Positions 9,356 to 19,012 of a stretch of DNA of 31,354 bases are shown here, one piece after another; positions within the stretch are counted from its first letter, which is position 1, and the number at the start of each line of letters is the position of its first letter. The stretch lies in contig CAXKVV010000682.1 in assembly GCA_964058805.1 (NCBI GenBank), positions 1 through 31,354 of the forward strand, in the 5' to 3' direction. A program made the translations under genes and the position numbers. The notes beneath the pieces are model-generated. The model saw only the letters and a program-made list of their open reading frames with translations, was not told the origin of the DNA and made no database searches. Source of the stretch: Schoenoplectus triqueter (taxonomy: Eukaryota; Streptophyta; Magnoliopsida; Poales; Cyperaceae).

Positions 9356-11906
9356 ATGTCAAGTTATAACGAACAAGTGCAAGAAGAAGCCGCAAGATTT
9401 TCTGAAGACCTTTTTGGTCCAAGCATACCGTCTAACTATGAACAAATGCCACCACCCAATTATCCACAAAATTATATTGATAGTTCCTCCCAAATGCCAC
9501 CACCAAATTATCCACAAAATTATCAAAGAAGAGACCAAATGTTAGATTTAAATTATCAACAACCACCCCAAATGAGTGCACCTTATTATACTTCAACCGA
9601 TCCAAATGTATTCATTCCACAAGGTGCACTTCAACCAACAGCACCGTATGCATATGGAGGCACTTCTTCTGTATCATCGAGTCAATTCACTGCCCCTATT
9701 TCATCTACTCCTTCGACTGGTGTTCCTGAAATTCAAGAAGCAGATGTCTCTCCTTCGAGAAGTGGCTCAGCCCCCCCCACAACAACCAGCAGAACAACCA
9801 GTAAAAAAGACTAAAAGAGCTCCCGAATACAATCAATGGTGGTTGTCCTGGTATAAGGTGACCAAAGACGAGAATGACATTTTGAAAACTCTTGATTGTA
9901 AGGTATCAAATTGCAAGAAACCTTTTTTTGTGTATAAACAATCAAGTGGTATGACCAGTTTTAAAAGACATGTTGAAATGCACCAAAAAAAGGGTGAGGT
10001 TCCAAGTGAAAATGCTGGACCGAGACAAATCCAAACCCTTATGCAACCAGATGGTACCAGAACTCACCCAAAATTCGATGAAGCAAGAATGCTTAGTGAA
10101 ATGGCCCGATATATTACCCATAAAGAACAACCAATAAGTATGGGTGGTTGTATGAGTTTTGCCCGGTTGATCATTCGGGGGTGCGCTCAACCAATGTACA
10201 AGAGGATCCATCATAGAAAATTGGTAGGCGAAATAAAAAACCAGTTTACCACCATAAAAAATGAACTCCGAGCTATATTTGCATATCAAAATAATAAGGT
10301 CTCAATTACATCTGATATATGGACCGCCGGTAAACATGGTCTTGGGTACTCTTGTGTTACCGGGCATTGGATCGATGATCAATGGGTGTTACAAAAAAGA
10401 ATCTTAAGTTTTAGAGTATTGGATTCTCCACACACCGCAAATGTAATTTTCAAATCCATTATTGAGATTTTACAAGAATATAATCTGAAGAGGGATATGG
10501 ATAACAAGGTTTTTTCTATATCTTTTGATAATGCTAGCAACAATATAGCTTCAATTGATATTTTTAAACGGTCACTAAACCCAATTATGAATGGTGCAAT
10601 GTTTCATCAAAAGTGTGTTTGCCACATACTTAACCTCGTTGTGAAGGCGGGCCTTAAAACAGAAACCGTAAAACTGTTGATAATTAAATTTAAGGATGCT
10701 CTCAACCATATTGTTTCAAACCAAGAAAGAAAACAACGGTTCGCATTGATGTGCGTCAACTATGGATTGAGCAAGTTGAGAGTTCCTTGGGATATAGATA
10801 CCCGTTGGAACTCTACCTATAGATTTTTGCACTGATGCCTTCCTTACCATGCTGTTATTGGGGAGTTTTTGAGAAGCTCCATCCCAGAGGGAATGGCATT
10901 GGAACCCAGTGTCGAGGAATGGGAGCAACTAGAAAGACTGCGAAAATTTCTAGAAACTTTTTTTAAAGTAACCGTCCAATTATCCTGCTCGTATTCACCG
11001 ACTTCATTTGAGTTACTGAAACATCTCTATAGCATCTCCAAGGTATATCGCGAATTAGAACAAGCCGAAACCCGGGATAAATCTCTCACGCCGATCGTAG
11101 ATGCCATGAAGCAAAAATTTTTGAAATATTGGGAAGATATACCCCTCCTGGCCATCATCGCAAGCTGCCTCAATCCGGCATACAAGAAGTATTACACAAT
11201 CAGAATGGTTCAAGCGTACAAAGATAATCTACATTTATCCAACACCGGGGTAGAGGCATACGTGAATTCGAAGTTCGATGAGATGTTTAACATATACAAC
11301 TCAAGAATGGTTGACAACCAAAATCCGTCTTCGTCCCGCCGCGCCCCTAGGTAAAAATATAAATTACATGTGTTTTTAATATTCATTATTTATAATATCT
11401 ACATTATTTATCTACTAATTATTTTATTTAATAGTTTCACTTCCAGGAGCACTAGCAGTGGTGGATTGTTAGCAGATTTTCAATCGGAAAGCACACCGCA
11501 CACATCCACAAATGAGTTATTGAGCTATATGTCGATGCTTAACGAAAATGAAGATGTTGACATCATGACGTGGTGGAAGAGAAATGCAAGGGGCTATCCA
11601 ACGCTGGCGATGATGGCCCGCGACGTATTTGCCGTACCCGTGTCAACTGTCCCTTCTGAAAGTTGCTTTAGTTCGGCGAACAGAATTCTCTCCGATAAAC
11701 GTAGTAAGTTGGGTGCACATGTTTTTGAGAGACTTGTGTGCTTGAAAGATTGGATTGATGCTGAGGAGCGCAATCAATATCGAGATCAACCACAATCATC
11801 CGAAGTCGAGACTGAAGAAAGCGGTACCGAGCCGCGGCCGGGTTATAATTCGGATTCAGACGGTGCAGAAGTGAGCGAGCAATGGTACATGAATGCAAAC
11901 TATTAG
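9356..11906 (+). pseudogene. hAT transposase, BED finger and hATC dimerisation domain (RICESLEEPER-like), disrupted
   Basis: The product would cut and rejoin the element in the nucleus. The ATG at 9356 opens a Pro/Gln/Tyr-rich N-terminus with a duplicated QMPPPNYPQNY motif. At the C8 run (9771-9778) the reading must shift by one base to continue. The shifted frame then shows a BED finger (Cys codons 9897 and 9912, HX3H about 9969-9983), a first Asp in SDIWT (10314), a second Asp in SFDNASNN (10527) and a CXXH (10614-10625). It also shows DTRWNST and, after an intron (donor AG|GTAAAAAT at 11351, acceptor at 11434 or 11446, both keeping frame), the hATC domain with PSES (Glu 11658) and a charged tail ending TAG-proximal at 11906. 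A TGA at 10833-10835 interrupts the same frame; a CGA-to-TGA change would explain it. Domain order and residues are typical of plant hAT proteins. As it stands, no full-length protein can be made without frameshifting and readthrough. Confidence 0.88.
11351..11446 (+). other. transposase intron (two possible acceptors)
   Basis: The donor is CCTAG|GTAAAAAT. The intron is AT-rich, with TACTAATT at about 11413 as a branch-like site. Acceptors at ...TTTAATAG (11434) and ...CACTTCCAG (11446) both give introns divisible by three (84 and 96 bp), so either keeps the frame. The choice changes four residues in the Ser-rich linker. Confidence 0.65.
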
Positions 11907-12049
11907 ATAGGTAAAAGGCAGTGTCGGTATTAATCTCTAACCTCTTTTAATTTTTATGGCTATTTTTTAAATTATAAATTTCTAAACATTTCAATTAGTT
12001 TTTAAATTATTCATTTTAAAGAAAACTACTAACAAAAAAAAAGTTAGAA

Positions 12050-12107
12050 CTCCGCCTATGTCATTTTACATAGCCGGTCCCAAGCCCGGAATAAAGGAGG
12101 AGGGTAA
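12050..12107 (+). terminator. hAT 3' UTR motif with poly(A) signal
   Basis: A short stem, CTATGT/ACATAG, precedes AGCCGGTCCCAAGCCCGG and then AATAAA (12090-12095) and AGGAGGAGGG. AATAAA is a plausible poly(A) signal about 180 bp after the stop codon. From memory, close variants of the CCGGTCCCAAGCCCGG-ATAAAGGAGGAGGG string recur in plant repeat sequence. Here it carries an extra A. Confidence 0.4.
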
Positions 12108-12327
12108 CTTTTATTTTTTAATCTATTTTTTTTAAATAATTCAAAATTATTTTTAAAGTAATTGATTTTCTAGATTTTTATTTATATTTTACTTTTTAAA
12201 TTAATTGATTTAAAATATTTTTTATTTATATTTTAAACGTTCATTTTAAATTATTTGATTTTTAAATGTTCATTTTAAATTTTTTTATCTATTTTTTGAT
12301 TTAATCTATTGTTTTAAAATAATTGAA

Positions 12328-12407
12328 AAAATGAACGTTTAGAAAATATATTATTCTTTTAAAATGAACGTTTAGAAAATATATTATTCTTTTAAAATGA
12401 ACGTTTA
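12328..12407. repeat. 33-bp tandem repeat, about 2.4 copies
   Basis: The unit AAAATGAACGTTTAG...TTATTCTTTT occurs at 12328-12360 and 12361-12393, and begins a third time at 12394. It lies in the AT-rich region between the transposase 3' end and the right subterminal array. Confidence 0.85.
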
Positions 12408-12504
12408 TATTTGTACTTAGCCGAAATGATATTATTCATATTTTACGACATTCCAAAATAAAATATATATTTATAAAACAAAAACAGCAAAAAAAAAAAA
12501 ATTC

Positions 12505-12705
12505 GTACCCGTACCCTTCTACCCGTACCCGCGTACCCGTACCCATGGTACCCGTGTACCCGCGACAGGCACGGGTATGAGACGGGTAGGGTACGGTTTT
12601 GAAAAAAAAAACCCGTCTACCCGTGCCCGCCGTACCCGCCTACCCGCCGTACCCGCCGCCCGCCGCGGGTGTACCCGGCCCGTGCCCGCGGTACCCGCCG
12701 GCAAT
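12505..12705. repeat. right subterminal (A)CCCG array with hairpin
   Basis: TACCCGTACCC-type repeats run to about 12565 and flip to CGGGTA at about 12568-12598. They return as ACCCGTCTACCCGTGCCCG after an A run, so 12568-12590 can pair with about 12611-12628. The module order (plus block, minus block, A run, plus block) is the same, in the same orientation, as at the left end. The two ends therefore share a direct, not only an inverted, arrangement. Confidence 0.85.
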
Positions 12706-12711
12706 CCTCTA

Positions 12712-12719
12712 CTCCTCAG
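12712..12719. repeat. right 8-bp target-site duplication of the hAT element
   Basis: CTCCTCAG follows the CCTCTA terminus directly and matches the left copy at all eight positions. Confidence 0.92.
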
Positions 12720-13104
12720 CGGCCTTCTTGCTCGGGTGTAGTACTTAGTTTAACAATCTATTCGATTTAGTATGCGTCTTGTGGCAGCCTTTTTTCATCC
12801 TGTGCGTCACAATCTCTTCCTTTTAAATCATCATGTATATCAAAAACTCAATCATATAATATGGTAAAATCGGTAGAAAAAACTGGTACAGTATTTAGTT
12901 TCACATAATAATTGAAATTATTCGTATGTCCATTGGTAAGTACCAACCTCCAGGATTACTAACTGAGCTAAAAAAAAGAGAGGCAAAAACTAAAAATAAA
13001 ATAATGACTACTATAACTAGAATAATATAATTAATGGTTAAACAATAATTACCAGAAAAACATAGGGAGTTAATTATGGACGCTAACAAAATGTACTGCC
13101 CCAG
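12720..13104. other. sequence between the hAT element and the B3 exon
   Basis: No protein-like ORF is seen. A short tRNA-A-box-like string (minus strand TTTAGCTCAGTTAGTAATCC, about 12955-12975) has no B box partner. CCCCAG at 13099-13104 is a good acceptor for the next exon. Confidence 0.45.
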
Positions 13105-13368
13105 AATGTTTTGGTCAAATTTGAAATAGAAAACTTGCCGCTAAAGCACAGCAGCAGGATCACCTTGCAGCTGCCACAAGGAAGCAGGACATGGAGAGTA
13201 GCGTACAGGCGCGGCTGCCAAACCCAACCTCAGTGGTTCATTTGTGAGCGGTGGACAGCTTTTGCTTGCAACAACAACTTGGAGGTTGGCGACTGGTGCA
13301 TGTTTGAGTTGATTTGGAAGGATAACCAAGATATGAACCCTGTTAAGGTAGTACTCAAACTAGGTTAA
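13105..13368 (+). CDS. partial B3 DNA-binding domain (REM-like), probable last exon
   Basis: After the acceptor-like CTGCCCCAG (13104) an open frame of about 87 codons runs to TAA at 13366-13368. Visible features are LPLKHSSRITLQLP, SRTWRVAYRRG, PQWFICERWTAFACNNN and LEVGDWCMFELI. These match the second half of plant B3 domains (strand, W-x-V, W-x-x-F, a helix, then the conserved L-x-x-GD-x-C-x-FEL motif), as in REM-type proteins that bind DNA in the nucleus. The first strands of the domain are missing and no upstream exon is seen before the hAT insertion. It is therefore either the last exon of a gene whose 5' part lies beyond the transposon, or a gene fragment. No stop or frameshift lies within it. 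Confidence 0.72.
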   Translation, partial: NVLVKFEIENLPLKHSSRITLQLPQGSRTWRVAYRRGCQTQPQWFICERWTAFACNNNLEVGDWCMFELIWKDNQDMNPVKVVLKLG

Positions 13369-13837
13369 GGAGTCTTATGGGACTTGATAAGATGTGTCTT
13401 AGTTTTTCTTTCTAGGTAAGGTATTTAATCAAACTGTGTTTATAAGGAGTCTTATGGGATATGATAAGATATGAACTTTGTTTAACACGACAGATCCATC
13501 AATTTTTGGAATTTGATTATTTTTTGTTGTTGTTTTACATGCAGAATGGTTTTGTTAGCTTGTGCAAATCATTTTAGTAACTAGTACTTTCATGAATCTC
13601 ATACTTTCTTTTATATTCCGGAGTGAGTTTGAATCGACTCGCAACAAGAAGGTTAAAATCATAACAGTACAATGATGAAGTTGATAAATTTTAGATGAAC
13701 TTAACAAAGTTATCATATTTGCATAATTTATCGAAATCCAGTGATTAAAAATGCATAAATAGGAAACGAGTAGTCAGAAACAAATTTAAAAGTTACATTT
13801 TGGCGATCTTATAAAAAAGAGGGATCCGTTGACAATG
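13369..13837. other. downstream flank with a short direct repeat
   Basis: AAGGAGTCTTATGGGA..TGATAAGAT occurs at about 13367-13393 and again at about 13445-13471, a small duplication just after the B3 stop. Otherwise I see no gene in this stretch. Confidence 0.55.
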
Positions 13838-14170
13838 TTATTTTGTCAATTTTTGACAATAGATTTTTAAATAAATATAAAATAAATCTTAAAAATAAAA
13901 AAAATTATAGATAAAATTTTTAAATTATAGATTTATATGATTCAAATTTAATAAAATTTTATTATTGAGTGATTGTCCATCAAAAATTATCAAAATTTTG
14001 TACAATTCGTAATGATTTTCAAATTAACTATCTTTGATGGACTATCAAATGATAATAAAATTATTTAAAATTTAAATCAATATCAATTTATGAAGAAAAA
14101 TAACTTGTGTATATTTTTTTTTTCTATTTTAAAAAACTTATTTAAAAATCTATTGTCAAAATAACCTATT
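13838..14170. mobile_element. decayed palindromic MITE
   Basis: GACAATAGATTTTTAAATAA near 13855 is matched inversely by TTATTTAAAAATCTATTGTC near 14139. GTTATTTTG/CAAAATAAC sit outside, and inner segments also pair (GTCCATCAAAAATTATC against GATAG...TTTGATGGAC). The whole folds around a centre near 14004. There is no ORF, and the target duplication is not clear. Confidence 0.5.
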
Positions 14171-15779
14171 ATTTATTATTTATTGCTAGATCTCACGACT
14201 GGGCCAAATTCTGAATGTAATTCGACGGGCCCAATATAATAAGTACAGTCAGTACGTTTTCTTTATATAATTCATGTCCTAACGGTTTCAAGCACGCAAA
14301 AATTATGATATAAACCCACAGAGTACATCATTCAAAATAATTTTGTATATTTTGATCATTTTATGAATTAAAATAAGACTACAAATATAGAAAACTCAAA
14401 TAAACTGAAATACTATTTTTATATATTTGTGTTAATCTTTCAATGTCATTCGTGTCATAAAGGTTCGATGACGCAATATAAATCATATAAACGAATAGGA
14501 GACACCACTTGATACAATTTTGTGCATTTTGGTGTTTTAATATGATGGAAAGAGACTATAAATGACATAAAACTTGAATAAATTAATAGAAAAAAAATAT
14601 AATTTTTAGTGCGTTAATAATCATATTTGTGCGTAATTCATGTCCTAACAGTTCGAACATGCAATGATTATCATATAAACCCATATAATGCATAATTTCA
14701 AATAATTGTGTATATTTTGGTGATTTTGTGTGTTGAAAGAAGGCTACAGATGATAGAAAACTTGAATAAACTGAAATATTATTTTTATACATTTGTGTTA
14801 ATCTTTCAACGTTATTTGTATCATAATGGTTCGAGAATGCAATGATTATAATATAAATGAATATGGTATATTATTTAAAATAAATTTGCGCATTTTGATA
14901 ATTTAATGTGATGAATTGAGACCACAAATGACAGAAAACATAAATAAACTAACATAAGAAATACAATTTTTAGTGTGTTTGTATTTATATTTGTGTAATT
15001 CACATCCTAAGGGCTCGAGCACGCAAAAATTATTTTATAAATCTATAGAATACATCATTTAAAATAACTTTGTATATTTTGATGATTTAATGTGTCACAC
15101 CCCAAAATAAATAAATCAGATTAGGGGTGATTAATCCCGCCACGTACGCACGACGAGACGTGCGTACAGAACGCTAAATGAATAAAATAATCCAAATATA
15201 GAATAAATAAAATAATGATAATAATATAAAATAATATACAATCCAGAATAAATAGTAAAATACAACGCCAACATCGGTGGGGCTGACTCCATTGAAATGG
15301 GCAGCAAACCTCTCAAATCAAAACCCAAAAGTAAGAACTAAAACCCGATAACCAATGGATCCTAATCAAAATTACCATGCTCACTGTGCGGATGCGGCCA
15401 AACATCTTTGATATCTCACTGGACTGTACCTAGACTCTCAACAAAATAATTCTCACACTGGTGTACCTGGATCTCACAACCACTGTGGAAACGTGAGTAA
15501 TTTAAAAATTACTCAGGACAAATTTAGATCCATCCTTAAGATTTAATCTTCTTTCTCATACTGGACCCAAATACCGATACTGATGTTTTAATACAATATA
15601 ATAAAAATATATAAATATAATAATACTTTTATGCACTTTTGTGATAATTGTCTAAATGTTATCACATGATATGATAAGGAAACCCAAAATATAAAATCTA
15701 TGGGATAGTAATATATAATATAAGATATGAAAATAAATCACCCAAAATAATTACCCAATTTGCAAATCATCAGATCTAT

Positions 15780-15875
15780 CCCAAGCGGGCGCCACCAGTG
15801 TCCCAACTTACGAACTTGAGTCTTCTCTAAGCGGGCGCCGCCAGCGATCCAACTTACAAAGTTAGGACTTTATGT
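15780..15875. repeat. 45-bp direct repeat inside the inverted-arm element
   Basis: AAGCGGGCGCCACCAG...CCAACTTACGAA (from about 15783) is repeated as AAGCGGGCGCCGCCAG...CCAACTTACAAA (from about 15829). It is the only GC-rich part of the element. Confidence 0.7.
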
Positions 15876-16696
15876 TTAAGCAGCGCCAATGCCGTATAAA
15901 TGGACAATTCGTGCTTCCGAGGCGATAACACCCTAGAAGAGTGAGCATGCAAAAAACACATACTCTAGTATGCTAAATATGATAATTCACCTTAAAAATA
16001 AAAATAAACGAATATAATATGACTTCAGTTACCATATCGCCAAAATGAGTTATTTACCCGTGAAATGATAAAATAAATATAATAACAAATGGATGTCTTC
16101 TCTGTACCAACTAGGGGCCAAAGGAGAAAGCCTTTCGGACATAATGAGATCTCAAATAAGTCGGCTAAATAAAATAATATAATAAAATGAAATAGACTCC
16201 AGACTCGAATATGGCCGCCCACACTAAACACTAGAAGTCATATCCATCCTAATGAGCGTATCCATCCTAATCGCTCATTTTAAATTTGGAATCAAACTAA
16301 TAATCAAACTTCTTCTGCTTCTGCTGCTACAAATTAAGCAGTATTTTTGGGGTCTACCCGCATTTGCATGGTATATCATGTCATATTGCATGTAGACGGG
16401 ATATGAGTAAGACTCGGGAATTAGTCCCGAGATAGGAGTAGATTAGAATTAAATAATCAAACTTGTAGAGTATAAATATTAGGATAATACTACTACTATC
16501 ACTAATTAATAAATAAATTAGGTAAATATTCATGCATTAAATGCATGGGAAAGTGCTGAGAGGCGGCCGGGTGATCTCAGTCTGAGGTTGCCTTATATAA
16601 CTAGACCAACGTGTTATGTTCAGTAAATCGATTGGCTCATGGGGCCCCTTGGTCTGAGTATACACTGCAGCGCCAAAGTGTTTCTCTTTTGATCAA

Positions 16697-16697
<1 letters not shown>

Positions 16698-16754
<57 letters not shown>

Positions 16755-16755
16755 T
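16698..16755. repeat. (ATT)n microsatellite
   Basis: An uninterrupted ATT repeat of about 18 units is followed by a T run and an A run. A shorter TAT repeat recurs at about 17055-17077 in the right arm. Confidence 0.95.
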
Positions 16756-18283
16756 TATTTTTTTTTTAAAAAAAATATTTACGTTTCCACGATGATTGTG
16801 AGATCCAGGTACACAGATGTATAATTTATTTTGATGAGAGAGTACTAGGTGCAGTCCTGTGTGGTGACAGAGATGTTTCACCACATCTGCATGTGAGCAA
16901 GGTAGTTGATTATGATCCATCGGGTTTTGAGTTTTATTTCTTTCTTTTGAGTTTTTATTTGAGACATTTTGCTGCCCATTCTGATGGAGCTAGCCCCGCC
17001 GATGTCGACGTTGTATTCATATTTTGTTACACTGGACTGTATATTACTTTGTATTATTATTATTATTATTATTATTTTGTTTATTTTGTGATTGGTTTAA
17101 CTTATTCATTTAGCCTTCCGTACGTACGTCTTATCATGCGTACGTGGTGAGATTAAGCACTTCTAATCCGATTTAACTATTCTAGGGTGTGACATTATGA
17201 GTTAAAATGATGCTACAAATTATAGAAACGTCGAATAAACTGAAAGATTTTTTATACATTTGTGTTAGTCTTTCAATATTATTTGTGTCATAAAGGTTCG
17301 AGAATGCAATGATTGTAATAAAAATAAATATGAGACATCATTTAAAACAAATTTGTGTATTTTGATATTTTTATGTGATGAATTACGACCACAAATGATA
17401 GAAAATATGAATAAACTAACATAAAAAATACAGTTTTCAGTATGTTCATTTTTATGTTTGTGCGTAATTCATGTCCTGACGGGTCAAACACGCAATGATC
17501 ATCATATAATCTCATAGAATATATCATTTAAAATAACATTGTATATTTCGATGATTTTATAAGTTGAAATGAGACTACAAATGATAGAAAACTCAAATAA
17601 ACTGAAATACTATTCTTATACGTTAGTGTTCAAAATAAGGTCATATGTTATGATAATTTTATATGTTAAAATAATGGTATTAATGATATAAACCCTAAAT
17701 AAATTAGCAGAAGAAGTACTATTTATTATATTTGTGTTAATTATTCAACTCTATTTGTATTATAAAGGCTCAAACACTCAATGATTATAATATAAAAATA
17801 ATTTGTGTTAAAATGAGGTTATAAATGATAGAAAACTCAATTTTTTTTTAGAAAAGTATTGTTTTAATGAACTTATGTTAATCTTTGTACACAAACTCGT
17901 ATCATGAGGTCTTTAGCTCATAGTGAGTATAATATAATTTAATAGAAGATATTATTAAAAATAATTTTATATACTTTAGTAATTTTTTTATTAAAATGAG
18001 GTTACAAATGATATAACTCTCGAATAAACTAAGAGAAGAAGATAATATTCTAAATGGACTAACAAAAAATGATATAAAACTTAAATGATATAAAACTAAC
18101 ATAAGAAGATAATACTATTTTAATGTATTTGTATATACTTTTGTGCGCAACTCATGTCATTAAGTCTTGAATTATGTGATTATGATATAAATCAAAAGAA
18201 AATATTATTTAAAATAACTTTGTCATTAAGCCTTCAACTGTCTTGTTTGAAAATTAAACAAAGAGCAGAAATGTAACACCATA

Positions 18284-18617
18284 GGGTATGTTTGGATGGC
18301 ACGAGAATATCAGAATAGCTGCTATTTTCAAAATAGAAATAGTAACGATGCAACCAAATATAAATCTATTATTCCGAAATAGTGAGAATAGCTACAATTC
18401 TGCTATTCCGAGGGAGAGATAAAATAACTGTTGTTCTTGTCAACTCTCCATTGCTATTTCAAATAAACAATCCAAATAACATTCTTACTATTCGAAATAA
18501 CATCACATTTTTACTATCCTCGCGCTAACTGAAAAATCACTAATTTTTAACTATTCTTATTTACTATTCTCAATTACTCTATTCATACGCTATTCTTTGC
18601 ACGATCCAAATATACCC
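18284..18617. mobile_element. PIF/Harbinger (Tourist)-like MITE
   Basis: The left terminus GGGTATGTTTGGATGGCACG is matched inversely by CG(T)GCACGATCCAAATATACCC at the right. Both ends are flanked by ATA (18281-18283 and 18618-18620), a 3-bp duplication. The 334-bp element holds further paired AT-rich blocks (GAATAGCTGCTATT, CTATTCTTT) and no ORF. GGG...GTTTGG termini are known from Harbinger-related MITEs; the usual target is TWA, so ATA is slightly off. Confidence 0.68.
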
Positions 18618-18644
18618 ATAGTGAATGCGAATCCGTATCAACTG

Positions 18645-18795
18645 TCATAGATTTTTTATGACAGCAAATTATCATAGTTCTTAAACCTTTGAATTTTATT
18701 TTTACAGTATAAAAGTGCTTTTCTTGTGGTTATTCACCGCGGGATATAAAGACTATGACACTTTACTATCATAAAAAATAATAGCTGATGTTAAT
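18645..18795. mobile_element. small MITE-like palindrome
   Basis: ATCAACTGTCATAGATTTTT with the following CAAATTATCATAGT is imperfectly repeated in inverse orientation as ACTATGACACTTTACTATC, then TAATAGCTGAT, around 18755-18795. About 150 bp, no ORF; target duplication not resolved. Confidence 0.4.
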
Positions 18796-19012
18796 TCCAA
18801 TGAATGCAGTCCAATACAAGTTAATTACTCTATGAACTACTCTTTTTATATTTTGAACCGCCAATATAGTAAGGGGCAAAAAGTTGGTCCATGTACAAAG
18901 TAACAATTTCCTCTGTTTAGCGAAACTTTTGAACCTGCCACCTCAATGTATGTTTGCCTCCAAAAATGAATTGTGATTCGGTACCTCAAGATTGTCTCCT
19001 CAGTTTTTTTTT

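Larger units (their letters stand above)
7138..12711 (+). mobile_element. complete hAT-superfamily DNA transposon (5,574 bp)
   Basis: The identical octamer CTCCTCAG stands immediately outside both ends (7130-7137 and 12712-12719), the 8-bp target duplication of hAT elements. Inside it the termini are TAGGGGTTTGC and, read inward from the right, TAGAGGATTGC: 9 of 11 bases match, a short hAT-like inverted repeat. Both ends carry dense GC-rich (A)CCCG/CGGGT arrays, in contrast to the AT-rich body. The interior holds a promoter, a leader with an intron full of tandem repeats, and a BED/hAT transposase gene in the plus direction. The exact flanking duplication argues for a fairly recent insertion, but the transposase gene is broken in at least two places. 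The element may therefore be non-autonomous now. Confidence 0.93.
15093..17194. mobile_element. 2.1-kb element with TGTCACACCC...GGGTGTGACA termini and ~400-bp inverted arms
   Basis: The ends are TGTCACACCCC and GGGTGTGACA (TG...CA), flanked by TAATG (15088-15092) and TTATG (17195-17199), a near-perfect 5-bp duplication. Intact satellite monomers elsewhere show the uninterrupted site. The first ~400 bp and last ~420 bp are inverted repeats of each other: GATTAGGGGTG, CCACGTACGCA, CCGATGTTG/CGACATCGG-type blocks and GTGTACCTGGATCTCACAA are all found in complement at 16800-17160. Palindromic TGTCACACCC ends are known from plant LTR retrotransposons, but LTRs do not normally have long inverted arms. 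The interior has a GGGCGCC-rich direct repeat and an (ATT)n tract. I see no coding domain. It is either a rearranged LTR element or a foldback element. Confidence 0.7.
14270..18200. repeat. degenerate ~182-bp satellite in alternating dimers, interrupted
   Basis: A recognisable block (GGTTCGA..ACGCAATGATTAT.ATATAAA) recurs at about 14280, 14462, 14645, 14825, 15010, then 17296, 17478, 17765, 17910 and 18160. Spacing is close to 182 bp where regular; removing the 2.1-kb insertion at 15093-17194 restores about 185 bp between the blocks on either side. Odd copies begin CATGTCCTAACGGTTC and even copies TGTCATAAAGGTTCG, giving a dimer of about 365 bp. Each monomer also carries TTTTGATGATTTTATG and AGACTACAAATGATAGAAAAC. 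Copies after 17600 are irregular and shortened. Confidence 0.8.

Noticed and set aside
9576..9778. ATG at 9576 as the start of the transposase
   Set aside because: The other frame from 9356 has the more protein-like N-terminus up to the C8 run; codons 9576-9770 in this frame look like out-of-frame sequence.
9942..11898. Minus-strand ORFs at 9942-10289, 10716-10928 and 11668-11898
   Set aside because: They are shadows of the transposase on the opposite strand with no domain of their own.
12519..12704. Arg/Gly-rich minus-strand ORF
   Set aside because: It reads through the right subterminal repeat array only.
12925..12980. tRNA/SINE head on the minus strand (TTTAGCTCAGTTAGTAATCC)
   Set aside because: It has an A-box-like string but no B box at the right distance.
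13141..13329. Minus-strand ORF opposite the B3 exon
   Set aside because: The plus strand carries clear B3 motifs; this is its shadow.
16893..17150. 85-codon Tyr/Phe-rich ORF in the right arm of the inverted-arm element, and 15131-15328 in the left
   Set aside because: Composition comes from TTATTATTA runs and the two are reverse complements of the arms; no domain.
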